From contig VZTI01005310.1 in assembly GCA_013397865.1 (NCBI GenBank), forward strand, positions 977,394 to 1,041,393: a stretch of 64,000 bases of DNA, given 5' to 3'. Below the pieces are notes generated by a model that saw nothing but the letters and a program-made list of their open reading frames with translations, ran no database searches and had not been told where the DNA came from. The DNA is from Struthidea cinerea (Eukaryota > Chordata > Aves > Passeriformes > Corcoracidae). Position numbers and translations under genes: made by a program. Shown here piece by piece: positions 37,538 through 49,089 of the stretch. How positions within the stretch are numbered: the first letter of the stretch is position 1; every line of letters begins with the position of its first letter.

Positions 37538-39071
37538 CACAATGCTCAGGGCATTCCCATGCTCTTCTGCTGGCTTTTCTAGGCATGATTTCCTAGGAAA
37601 GGGACAAACTTGGATGGCTGGTGAAACCCTGAGCTCAGCTCCTGATGAAGTCGTGATATTCAGTGGAAACAATTCAACAGAAAACTGTTAAAACTTCATA
37701 TCATCCTGTGACTTTCTCCAAACTCAGGGCTTCTGTCCGGTGTGGAAAAGGCGGAAACAGCGGAGAAGGAGGATTCAAGGCTGAGGAAAGATGGAGAAAC
37801 ACAGCTTTGGGTTATTTTATTGATTTCCTCTCTCCTGCTCGCCAGATCCTCATGTGCTGACAGGTCCTATTTCCATTGCTTTGCCAAAAAGCCTTTTTTT
37901 CAGATGTTTAAGAAGCCAGCTTCCTGGACGTTCTTACACTCGTGCTCATCAGTCCTGGGGTTTGCCAATAACTTAAGCACGAGTTATCAAGGTTAATATA
38001 AAAATAAAGTTGTCCCCCGCCCCAACATAAATATCAACAGTAGGTAAATTTTCACTAAAATTAGTCCAAATCTTACTCGAAGATTGGGGCTTTACTTATT
38101 TTTTCCCTTTTTTCTACCTTTTTTTTTTCTACATAATCTTTCCATTTCTCCCATGTCCCTGCCAGTGGAATTCAGCAGGGCTCAAGCAGGTTTCTTTTGG
38201 GTTCACCACTTCCCTCCTGTCTCTTAGACAGAAATTCACAGCCCTTTCCTTCCCCACTTCTGCCCCTGACCTGCTCTAGAGCCTGCCCTTTACTTATTCT
38301 GCTTAATTACACTTGTGACTGATTGAGGTACCCTCGGGATACATCTAAACTACAGCAAAAATCCAGAGCTGTGGTTGAAATTTTTATTGCTTTCAGTAAT
38401 TCATGTCCAGGTAGGAATTGGCTGAGGAATGGTGACTGGGAAGAGGTTAAAAATATAATAAAATAAATAAAATATCATAGGATTAGCCCTCTCTTTTTTT
38501 TTTTTCGGTTCTCAAGCAGTTTTCCAAAAGAAATATGTACTTAAATAAGGACTTGTGTGTGGAGAGTTCTTCTTTTAAATGTTCATATTTCGCCTGCGCT
38601 CGATGATGTAGATAGCTGATTTCCTTACAAATGCACAAACTGTTCATCATTTGGGTCTCTAATTTTGTCTATCGCCTTTCGCTACGGAAATATTATTAAT
38701 AAGCTCCATGTTGTGCATCTGCAGATGTTCCAAGCTCTCTTGTCATGGGGAGTTGTATGGCCCACTAAATCCTCTTGCAAACACTCTCTCCACCACAAAG
38801 GTATAAAATCAGTAAAGTTAGATAAATCCATGCAGGCAACTGAAGGAATATGGTTATTTTAGGCAATATCTTGACTGGAACGGGCACATCCGTGCAATTA
38901 ACGTCCCCTCAGCTTTCCAAAGAGCCCGGGAGGGGTCACAGCACAACATGTTTATTACTGCCAGACTCATTAGTGCTTCAAAGACAGATTCCAAGGCACT
39001 CAGATTGCCACTATCAAATGTCATCTTTGATATAAAAATGTCAATTTCACAAGTATCTGTCGACTTTTTGT

Positions 39072-39171
39072 TATAATTGAATTATTAGAATTATTAGATT
39101 GAATATTATATTGAATATTGAATTATTGAATATTGAAATATTGAATTATTAGAATTATTGAATTATCAGAA
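39072..39171. repeat. Degenerate (TTGAATATTGAATTA)n AT-rich array
   Basis: About 100 bp is built from interchanged words gaattatta, gaatattg and gaattattg, forming an imperfect short-period tandem array. The mixed 8-, 9- and 10-bp periods suggest repeated slippage. Confidence 0.8.
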
Positions 39172-42100
39172 TGAGCCCTTCTTCCAGGAGCAGGAGCTGC
39201 TCTCAGCACATTGAGAGCAAGGCAATTCAAAACTGCTGCTTCCTAGCTCTGGGGGACTGCTGCAGACTCTCGCTGTTTTAACAAGTGCTTGGAGTGTTAT
39301 TCCCTCATGGAATCGGCCTCAAAACCTGCCTGGAACTGGAATTTTTCCTCCTCAGGCTTGGCCTGGCTTGGTGACCTGTCTTAGAACCATAAATTATGGG
39401 CAGTGATGGAATGTGAGAGGCAGGAACAGCTTCAGGGAGGACTTGGAGTCCTTTCCAGAATCAGTCTGAAAGGATTTCATGGATTTAGGGCTCACCTCAC
39501 CTGTGTTGGCAACCCTGAGCTGGCTGGAGCTCCCTCACCTTGACAGAGGTTCCTTGTCTGCCTCCACATCGAATCTGGAGGTTGTTGTACACAGCAAATA
39601 TGTCAGAAAGGTGCGATGATTTCTTTCCAGGGCCAAAAACTTCATTAGCTCGTTAGTCCATGTCTTTATTCCACCTCTTAAATCTTGGGCACTACTCACC
39701 AGTCACGCATTTCTTCATTTGTATTGCCCAGGTAGGGAAATAATGAAGAATTGATTTTGAAATCAGGAGGCATGTAAGCACTTAATAAATAAATAAAAGT
39801 GTATCAAATCATCTCATGCAGGTGAGACTTGTCAGGGATTAGCAACCTGGATTTGTAACCTGGATTCGGTCACTGCCTTTCCAGATCCAACCACTTGATG
39901 AACAAAGTAATTGAGTCCTGGGTACCAATCATGCCTTCTACTAGTTAGGGGGTTTTGTAGGTTTTTTTATCATGTATATACAATATTTAATCTTATTTTT
40001 GTAGGTTTAATAGGTTTTTAATATACATTATTTCATCAAATATGGGGCTTGCATTTTAGAACAGAAATACTAAAATGGTGACTATTTGAGATATTAAATT
40101 ACAGCTGCACTTTTTCCACCTTTCCTCTTCTACTTCCCTGCAAGAGCCACGGGGTTGTTGTTTACAGGGTCAAAGTCACCTGTACTTTTCCTTGTTAATA
40201 CATTTTTAAGATGGAGTGATTTAAAGTGTGGAGAGGTTTCTGGAGCTCAAATATTTGTCAGGTAGGGAGAAAAAAAATCCTTTATAATTTGTATTTGTGT
40301 TGCTCTGCCGTATGCAGTAGATTATGCCCCTGAATGGTTTATGAAATGAAGCCAAACAGGTGGCAATAAAAGTGTGACACACAGAAGGGCCTAAGTGGCA
40401 CCTGGCAGGAGATGAGTGATAAAGTAGAAAAAACGTGTGACAGGTCCTGTAAATTTGTGACACTCGGTCAGAATCCATGTGAGTCACAAAGCACCTGGGG
40501 CACAATAAAATTTAACAGCACCGTTTCAATTCCACCCATTTGCTTTAGGATGTTTTATTAGGGGGATATTTCAGCAATAGGTTTTTGGGCTCTGAATTCA
40601 CGATTGAAAGCACAGGGCTTCAGGAAGTATCAAAGGACTGACTCCCTCAGATGTGAAAGATAGATTTAATCCCCCAGTATTTATAATTTTCTAGTTTTTT
40701 TGGCACGGCTGCAACTGGTGCTGAAAGGCTTCCAATGAATAAGTGTCCCCTGGAAGGGAAGGAGAAGTTGTAAACTCCGTGGCCTAATTTGAGCCTACTG
40801 TGAAATACTGAGCTGGGTGAAATGGCGAGAAACAAAACAGGGCACCCAGAAACAAAACAGAAATAGAGAGAAAGCCCAAAGAGAGGGAGGTGTTTTGTTG
40901 CATTGTAGGAGATGAAAGTTGGGTGAAACGAGTGATTTGTGCAATCTGAGGGTGATTGGTGATCAAAGAAAGCAGCAATTGATCTGGTGATTACCTGCCT
41001 GAGGAAAAGACTCCTCAGCCCTGGTGGATGCAGGTCCTGTGGTTGTTTAGAGGAGGGGACGAAGAACTGGCTGTGATTAATCAGCTCCTTCCCCCCTGGA
41101 GAAGCTGCAATCAGCTCCTGGAGCCCAGGGATGCGCGGGAGGCTCTGACAAGAACGGCAGGGGAAAGAGTGGCTGAGAAAATAGAAATCAAAAGGAAGGA
41201 GCTGGTTGACCTTTGGTCAGTGGGAAGTTGATTGATGTTAAGACAATAAATGCACCCCTGCAGCCAGGGACTGAAATACAGATATTGATGGGCTGCTCTG
41301 GAGATGAAACAGCTGGCGAAGGAGGGAGAAAGTGGAGGGTGCAGCAGATTTTATTGCTGTACAAAGGTTGGTCTGCAACAAAACTCCTGCTGATTTTTGG
41401 AGGTCCCCCAAACAGTACGAAAGCGCACCCAGTGAGTGTCCCCACCACACCTGTCCTGACAGGTTCCACAGAGAAACGAGAGCACTGCATTAAATCTGCT
41501 ACTGATTTCTTCTGAATGTTTCTCCCATTGTTTTCTCAGCTCAGGACGTGTTCTCACCTGTAGCTGCTGTGGAACATTGACCACACTCCCTGTGCTGGGA
41601 TGTTCATTCCAGAGGCTTTAGATAATATTGAGAAGGACTGTTTCAAACATGGGTATGGTTTTTATCCCATTTCAAACGTCTGGAGTAGTTTCATCCGAAA
41701 ATGGGTGTGAAGGCAGGCAGGAATCCCACAGAGAGACTTCACCTGGAAGAGTCACAAATCTGACCCAAGACTTGTCAGTGCTCTAGAGGGAGATTCTGCT
41801 TTGCTCCCTTTTAGCAGCACAGTCATTCTTCTCTTCTTCTATGTCGATTATTCCCACAGTGATAATAAAAATTTCCTTTAGGTTAGATGTGAAAATAAGT
41901 AGGATGATGCGTGAACTGGTTGCTTCACCAGGGTGGTGGAATATTACAGAGACAGAATGTGGCCCAGTGCTGTTTGTTCTGAACTCGTGGAAGCTGGTTG
42001 GGTATTCCAGGCATGCGAATGTCTATGCACAATTAAATACTTGGTTGCCCTCGTTCTGCTGGTGGAACAGCCAAGTGAGGTTTAAATTCATCCTGTCACA

Positions 42101-43908
42101 GCACCTTCTTGCAAGTGCAACTAAGCTCAGCTCAAGGAATTTGCTGTCATTAACTTCATGGACCTGATTCTTTTTAGGTGATGGTGAAGAGCTCTGTCCC
42201 AATTCTCTCTCGGTGGATGCTGGTACAAGTTACAAATGCTGCCATTAGAACTGGTACTAATTGGGGCCCCTTGTTGCAGTCAGGACATGATTTCTAATCA
42301 ATCAGTGACCTGGGTGTTTGAACCCCTCTCCAGGCAAACACTCTTCAGTCTCTGTTGGAGTTTTCTTCCAGTGGAGGGACCACTTTGGCTGAAAACCTGG
42401 GATGAAGAGTATTGAGGTAAAGTCTTTGTGTAATCTTCCTCCTCGGGAAGGTTCAGAGGGAGATTAAATGACAGTGTCACTGCCTTTGACTTTCCTACAC
42501 ACACTGAGCCGGGGTGGCAACGTGGAGGGACATTTTCTTGGCAGTGTCTCTGCTGTTTGGGCACTCTGAGTTAGGAATCAGCTGGGAATCTGTGGGATCA
42601 GGGTAACGGTGTTCTGGGATGATCATTCCTCTGCCATCATCCAGCCTCACCCTCCAGCCCTTCCCCAGGGCTGGGAGAACCAGGTCCCACCCTCACTGCT
42701 CAGCCCAGTGGTGCATTTCTGCTGCATTTTAGGAGAGAGGCTTGCAAATATTCCCCTCCAAGCTTTAATCTTTCACTTTCTTTCTCACTTTTATAACTTC
42801 TGTTAATCACTTTGCCTCCTACTTGCTTTATCTGACCAGCTTTTGCATATGTAGGGGGCAAAAAAGCAATTTTCTCCCGCGTGGCTTTCAGCTGGGAGTC
42901 AATGGCAGATTTATTGGTGTTTGCCAGCACTCTGTTACCTCTCTTTTATTTATAGTTGTGATCAAATACCGGACAGGTACCTGGTAACTGAAAGGATATT
43001 TAAGCAAATAAATGTCAGCCTTGCTTAGGAAGAGAAATAGCACTGGAAAGAGATTAGATTTGTTCAAATTCATGGACAATATATAGGGGATCCTCGTGTG
43101 CTTTTTTTTCCTTTTATGGAGTCTGTAAACGTGGAATGCACAAAAGATAAGCAATATACTCTTTGTAAAAATAATTGGTCCATATTTCTAGGCCCTGGTG
43201 ATTAATAAGTCCTGAATCATGTCACAGGTGGGGTTATGCTGCATGTTAAGCCCTCACCAGTCATTGATTTCAAACAAGTGTTGGTAATTTATACCTAGGG
43301 ATGGTGATGGGCAGGCAGATATCTGCTAATCTGTTTCCAAGCAAATAACCGGTTCTGAAAATTCCATCCCCAAAGAAATTTAATCGTTAGAACTGATGTA
43401 ATTTTCATTAGGGGGAGAGGCAGATCTGCAAGCTGTCAGCAGAGCTGAGCTGGTGCTGCTGAATGAGCTTCCCCAGGGACAGGATGTACAGGGAAGAGAA
43501 AAGGACAGCAGGAGCAGTTCCTCTCCTCACAGCTGATCTGGGAGAGCAGGAACAAACCATCTGCAGGAATTTCCAAAAGAGATGGAAATGAGGCATTAGC
43601 AGAAGAAACAAGTGTGGTCCGATTTTTTAGAATTTTTTGTAAATGTATTACTAATATTTATTTATTGAGAGAATCAAATACACCTGGACTATGTAGGGGG
43701 GGAGGAGGTGTGCTGCACTGGGGACAAGGGGTGGGAAGGAGATCAGAACAGGGGGTGGGATCCCTGTGGATGTAAAGGAGAGAAGGGGAGGAGCAGAAAA
43801 GCTTCAGGATGGGAGGAAAATCCAAGTAGAAAAAAGAAACACAATCCACTGGTTTTTTGCGGGGGGGGGAAACCCCTAAGCCAGATTTCTTGTTGTAAGC
43901 GAGATGAA

Positions 43909-43958
43909 GAGCAGGGAAAGGTTTGCAGAACATGAGCAGGGAAAGGTTTGCAGAACAA
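43909..43958 (+). repeat. 25-bp tandem duplication (24/25 identical)
   Basis: Two adjacent 25-bp copies lie at 43909-43933 and 43934-43958. Both begin gagcagggaaagg and run through tttgcagaaca, and they differ only at the last base. The near-identity suggests a recent local duplication, probably polymorphic in copy number. Confidence 0.93.
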
Positions 43959-45482
43959 GAGCTGGCAAGGATCAGCTGCTCCATCACTCACTGAGGAGTT
44001 ATTTATTGTGAGCCCCACAGGGAAACAGAGAAGGTTAATGAAAAGCTGAGCTAATCCACTGTTGGAGGTGGAACTAACCTTCCAACCAGCTCAGGAACCC
44101 AAGTTTTGCTTTGCAAGAGGTCCCAAACCCCAAGTGCTTCTCTGCTTCTCCCTAAAGCTCTTTCCCTGTTCTGTTTTCCAATTTTTTGATTTTTGGGCTG
44201 CTCCTTCATCTTGTCATACCTTTAAGACTAAACCCAGTTAACAGCTGGATGTGTTCACAATCCCCAAAAGCATCCTGCTCTCCAGGAATCCCACAGGGAA
44301 TGTGTGGTGGGCTGTGTCCATGATGCCTGTGTGGTGCATTGCCTGGAGATTGGGATTGCCATGGTAACTTGTACCTTTCCAAAGGCAGCACCAGAGCCTG
44401 AGCAAAAGGAGGTTTGCAGAAGTGAAATGGAAAAAAATCTCAGAGTCTGACATTTAAACTTCAAAAAGAAGTCCAAAATTTTTCTGGCCTGGCTTTCTCC
44501 TCCTTTGCTTTGAGAATAACCCAAGTATTAGATGCTTAAATAAGTGGAGTTTTCATAGTTTAAAGACTAGTAAATAAAGAATTTTTAAAGCAGGCTTGTA
44601 ATTCATACGGGGCTTAACAAAAAAAGGATTTATTTGGCAATGGGCGCTGCAAAACAAGAATTGCTGACTCCTCCTGTTGCCTATTCAAAGGCAATCAGGT
44701 CAACAAATATTCATTGCCTCTGTTTCCCCAGCCATAAAATGGGCACGTGAAGCAGAGGAGAGGATGGAGATGATGTCTGAAACTTTAGGAATGGGCTGGG
44801 GAAGAAAGAGCAGCTGCAAGTTGGAATTTTAGCCCTTTCTTGTAGGAGGGAGCTGAGAAATACCTGTTGGGCCACCCTCAGCTCACTGAGGATGAGGACT
44901 CATAGGCAAAGAAAGCCTTCGGATGGAAAATTCCCGAGCCCCGCCTCCAAAAGTTCTCCCAAAACACTGGGATAAATCAGAGATTTAATGTGCTGCCAAG
45001 GAAACCCTGCATTTAAAAAAATCTGTGTGCCAGGCAGTTTTAAAAAACTCTTTTATGCATGAGATGATAACTGAGCAGATGATGAAAATCTTCTGTTCTA
45101 TTTGGGTTCACGTTCTCCAGAACAGAAAAAACATTTCCATGTGTTTTCCATACATGTTTTGAGAGCTTCAGATGGCATTTTAAAATATCAATAAGATACA
45201 GGCTCTAGGCAAAATTACTTTTCAACCGCTACTCGCTGTTGGAGAATTTTTTATTGTTAATCTGTGCTTTAATTTTTAAATAAAAATCCCCGTGGAGAAC
45301 GCAGCCAACAGTGTTGCAAGCAATAAAAACATGGCATTTTTTAGTTATTTTTCTTACCTTTAGTTAAAATAAATAAAGATAAATTCCTGTAGATATGTCT
45401 ATGAATAGTTCCAGGACCAACCTGTCTTTGTGAAGATTTTCTGTGGAGGAAGAGTTCTTTGGTGCAGTGGTAGATGAATGTA

Positions 45483-45708
45483 GGGAAAGGGAAAGGGAAA
45501 GGGAAAGGGAAAGGGAAAGGGAAAGGGAAAGGGAAAGGGAAAGGGNNNNNNNNNNNNNNNNNNNNNNNNNNNNNNNNGGAAAGGAAAGGAAAGGAAAGGA
45601 AAGGAAAGGAAAGGAAAGGAAAGGAAAGGAAAGGAAAGGAAAGGAAAGGAAAGGAAAGGAAAGGAAAGGAAAGGAAGGGAAAGGAGGAAAGGAAAGGAAA
45701 GGGAAAGG
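45483..45708. repeat. Compound (GGGAAA)n / (GGAAA)n array interrupted by an N gap
   Basis: The left part, 45483-45545, is a pure GGGAAA hexamer array. A run of 32 N follows at 45546-45577. The right part, from 45578 to about 45708, is a GGAAA pentamer array that becomes irregular near its end (ggaaggg, ggagg). The G strand is purine-only throughout. Translations of it give Gly/Lys/Glu/Arg repeats, or Pro/Phe/Ser on the other strand, and are not proteins. The true length is unknown because assembly failed inside it. Confidence 0.97.
45546..45577. other. Assembly gap (32 N) inside a purine microsatellite
   Basis: The unknown bases fall exactly at the transition between hexamer and pentamer arrays. 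The gap length is an assembler estimate and may not reflect the true size. Confidence 0.97.
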
Positions 45709-46202
45709 TTTTTTGCCTGCCTGTTTTCAGCAAGTAGAGGGTTTTCTCTGAAAGCATTTGAACTGCAAGCCTGGTGAGCTGGAATAAATCACAAATGTAG
45801 ACTCATCACTACTGTGTGTTCAACACCTGTAGTGGAAATAGGTGAATCTGCTGAGGCTGAGGAATTGAAGCTTGAGGGAGAGATAATATATTTCCATGAA
45901 AAATAATTTCAGTAATGAAGGAGTCCAGGTATCTTGGCCTCTTGATTAAAGAGTCACTTTGGACTCTTTGGCAGCGGAACATGACTGGGCAGAGGAGCTG
46001 CCTTGGCTTCACATCTCCTTGCACTGGTCCTGGCTGGGTTTTATCTTTGGCCTCCTCAATACTCCTTTTCTCTCTCCCTCCCTTATCTTTGGCTCACATG
46101 GTAAAATCTCATCTTCCCAGCCCCTTCTATAACTTCTGGTCCTTCACTGGGTTGTACAAAGTGATAAAATTGGCTTGAAGTCCAAGGCCACCAAGGGGAA
46201 AG
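45709..46202. other. Non-coding spacer between microsatellite and CR1
   Basis: Mixed-composition sequence with open frames up to 87 codons that resemble nothing. No regulatory or repeat feature is recognised. Confidence 0.5.
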
Positions 46203-46508
46203 ATGGAGAGGGACTTTGGACAAGGGATGGAGGGGCAGGATACAGGGAATGGCTTCAGCCTTCCAGAAGGCAGCGGTAGGTGGGATATTGGAAAGGAATT
46301 CCTCCCTGTGAGGGTGGGGAGGGGCTGGGATGGAATTCCCAGAGGAGCTGGGGCTGCCCCTGGATCCCTGGCAGTGTCCAAGGCCAGGCTGGACATTGGG
46401 GCTTGGAGCAGCCTGGGACAGTGGGAGGTGTCCCTGCCCATGGCAGGGGTGGCACTGGGTGGGATTTAAAATCCCTTCCAACCCAAACCATTCCATGATT
46501 CCATGATC
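46203..46508 (+). mobile_element. CR1 LINE 3'-end fragment (best-preserved copy)
   Basis: The element runs in sense for about 305 bp: 'gatggagagggactttgg', 'aagggatggaggggcagg', 'gggatattggaaaggaatt', 'cctccctgtgagggtgggga', 'tggatccctggcagtgtcc', 'aaggccaggctggacattgg', 'ggtgtccctgcccatggcag', 'cccttccaacccaaacca', then a tail of two CATGATTC-type octamers. It is 5'-truncated and lacks reverse-transcriptase coding. Substitutions are fewer than in the other copies, so it is probably the youngest here. Five overlapping open frames are artefacts of this repeat. Confidence 0.96.
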
Positions 46509-48011
46509 CCGAGTGCACCCTGGATGTTTCAAGAAGTTTGCTGTGTACTGGCCCTTGCTTTGAATTCAAAAAATTCAAGCTGCTGGTGAATGACAACAGC
46601 TTGCCCAATTTAGAAACCTTTTGCACTTAATTCCTGGGAATTGTGGTTTCTCAGCAAGGGTCACAGTGAGCCCTTTATTCAATGATCATGCGACAGGAAC
46701 AAATTACTAAAAACGAGTTCAGCTGAGAAAAAAGCAAAAAAGGCAAAGAAAGGAGGATGCCCCCCTGCCTCTCCCCTCCCCCCCCCGAAATTACTGCACA
46801 GAAACCCCCGTATTTCACTGTAAAGTTGCATTTAAAACCAATTCAGGAAGATTAAAGTTGGCAACTCTGCAATAAGCTGATTTTTCTCTCCTTTAAGTTT
46901 CTCTCTTCTAAGGCGTGCGTTCCGACTCTGGGCTCGGAGCACTCGAGCCCTTTTCTGTCTCCCTTTTAAGAGGTGTTTTTCTGAAAGGTACAATCAGCTG
47001 CTTTTGTTGCAGCACCCCAACACGTTCTTCCTCGTGTGAGTTAAAATCAGTGGCTGATATAATATCTGCTGGAAGTGGGAAATGAAGCTGCTGCTTGCAG
47101 CTACTGAGGGCGATTTTGTGAGGGTTCTCTCTGGCAGCTTTTCTTTTCAAATGTCTGGAGTTTTGTCCCTACAACAGCCATGGAAAATAAGTTTTAGGGG
47201 CCTTGAGCTGCTGGTGGGAAGTTTGCACTTCAGTGCCTTGTTTTGATGTCACCCCTGAATTCAGAAGTGTGATGAGTCCTGAGGCTTCTGCAGAGGAGTC
47301 GTTGGGGGTTTTCCACAGGGGAAGCTGCTCCTTTGGAAATCCCAGATTCAGGAGACGATGGTTGTGTTCGCTTTAAATAAATAGGAATCTGGAAAGAAGA
47401 TTCTTTCTAGTGGCATTGATAGAGTTTGGGACCAATTTAAGAGGCTTCTCAGCAGACTCCCAAGCTGATTGTTAAAAAAGAAGAAATAATTCCTTGACTC
47501 TGCTCATGGAATATTCACGATTTTCATGGCTGGGTCCTTCAGCTCTTACTCCGCTGGACACGAGTCAAGATGTGAATTTCCATCTCTCCTGGATCATAAA
47601 AAAGGGATTTGGATTAAGCCCTCCAGGAGAGTCTGGCAGACTCAGGGCTATCCGTACCACCAGGTGTCCAACCAACAGCAAAATATCCCTTCTAATGTCC
47701 CACAGCCTGTTCTGTGGGGAGTGAGTGGGTGGGAAAAGGATCACTGGGGCTGCCTGGGAGGAAAATGGAGACGGATTTCTTCAAGGCAACGAGGGACCCT
47801 CTGCGAAGGGACATCCCCAAAGTGTCAGCACACAAATCATGCTGAGCATTGAACACAGCTCTGTTTTATTGGCCGCCTTTAATAAAAATACTTTTAAAAA
47901 TTAAAAAATCAAAACACCTGTCAGGTATTTTAAGGATGCTTGGAGAGAAAAATTGCAGCTGGTCAGATCCTGAATTTTTGCCTCCAGTCTGGCCATGTAA
48001 ACTGCAATGAT

Positions 48012-48074
48012 AAAATCAGCTGAGCCACAAAGAGAAACAAAATTAAATCAGCTGGGCCACAAAGACAAAAAAAC
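48012..48074 (+). repeat. Two-copy imperfect tandem duplication (~30-33 bp unit)
   Basis: The unit aaatcagctgagccacaaag (48013-48032) recurs as aaatcagctgggccacaaag at 48045-48064. Both copies are followed by A-rich sequence (agaaacaaaatt and acaaaaaaac). One substitution separates the 20-bp cores. Confidence 0.85.
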
Positions 48075-48135
48075 AAATGGATATTTTACAGTATGTAAAC
48101 TATTATGAACTGACTTTTAATTTCTCTGCCTACTC

Positions 48136-48148
48136 TGGCAAGTTGCCA
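48136..48148. promoter_or_regulatory. NFI-like dyad TGGCAAGTTGCCA
   Basis: The sequence is a perfect dyad, TGGCAA-G-TTGCCA. It fits the known nuclear factor I consensus TTGGC(N5)GCCAA, except that the outermost T/A pair is c/t here. The site lies in an AT-rich, non-repetitive block. Matching a short consensus is weak evidence for binding, but further TTGGC/GCCAA words cluster within 1.4 kb. Confidence 0.35.
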
Positions 48149-48257
48149 TCTCTGAGCAAACACATTGATTAATTATTTTCAGTGATATAAGAAAAAGGGC
48201 TGAAGGGCCAGGTTTCAGATAATGACATCAGCAATAGCATGGAGTGATGGCAACTTC

Positions 48258-48297
48258 CTTGGCAGGTGGAGAAGTAAAATTAATCTCCTCTGCCAAG
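48258..48297. repeat. 40-nt stem-loop with CTTGGCAG/CTGCCAAG arms
   Basis: The arm cttggcag (48258-48265) pairs perfectly with ctgccaag (48290-48297). After a 2x1 internal bulge, ggaga (48268-48272) pairs with tctcc (48284-48288), leaving an 11-nt AT-rich loop. Both arms contain NFI half sites (TTGGC/GCCAA). It could be a DNA-level dyad or an RNA hairpin; no promoter or transcript evidence is visible. Confidence 0.5.
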
Positions 48298-49089
48298 CTG
48301 GACTGCATAAATAAAGAACGGATTTTTAAAAATATATTGATTCCCTGTGGATTTCTTGCCAAGGAGATGCTCACATCAGCTTATCTGAATTAAAACCGGG
48401 CATCGGAGGAGGAAACCCACATCAATACTTCAGTTTGCATACCGCAACCTGCATTAAGTCATGAGTCAGATTCATGGTTGTGTATTTTCCACCCAGGAAG
48501 GCCCGTGCACCCAATGGATATTTCCTCTGGAATATTTGAAAATCGGGTATTTGAGGACCATCTGCTTCTGGCAGCTCTTGTCCAGCTGTTGGTGCCATGT
48601 TCAGTGGATAATATTTGGTGGTGGGTCCTGGTTTAGGGTTGCAGAAGTGAAAGGGAATCCACTGAAATCCCACCATCCTTTCACTGGTGTGGGAACTGAC
48701 CTACAACATTGTTCCCGTTGATGGAATATAGGAAGATGAGATGTACCAGTAGTGGTTGAAACACTGGCATCAGTTTTCAACTGCATGAACCTGGGGGAAA
48801 AACCCTTCAGAAACTTCTTCTCTGTCTTTTTGGTCTATTTGTGTTTGTACAGCTCCTGGTGCAACGCAGCCACCAACTGAAAAGGCTCATGTGTCCAGGT
48901 AACAATTGAAAGGCAACACTATTAAATATTAAAATACTAACTCAAATATTCCTGCCAAGCAAACATCTTAATTTAAAGAGAGTGAATATTCCCATTTTCC
49001 TCCAGGAGGACTAATTCAAAGCCTGAAATTAACAACATTTTTTTCCCCCCTGAAAGTCTAGACAGTAACAGAATTAACTCGTAAAGATA

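Larger units (their letters stand above)
37000..45480. other. CR1-free non-coding DNA with low-complexity tracts
   Basis: No gene is supported; the longest frame is 155 codons (plus, 37224-37691) and passes through an AT tract. The segment contains AT-rich low-complexity sequence at 37480-37537, an ATTGAATTATT-type array at 39072-39171, an (AATA)n patch at 39783-39798, the word agaaacaaaacag repeated at 20-bp spacing (40828-40860), a G9 run at 43861-43869, and a 25-bp tandem duplication at 43909-43958. Confidence 0.5.

Noticed and set aside
41028..41520. GC-richer patch with overlapping ~100-codon frames, considered as an old LTR or exon
   Set aside because: No terminal TG...CA pair, no target-site duplication, no recognisable protein, and no CpG island.
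45341..45757. Open frames on both strands through the purine array, giving Gly/Lys/Arg/Glu or Pro/Phe/Ser repeats
   Set aside because: They are translations of a microsatellite and include unknown bases; not proteins.
46083..46626. Several overlapping 70-149-codon frames
   Set aside because: They coincide with a truncated CR1 3' end on both strands, which is non-coding in the element itself.
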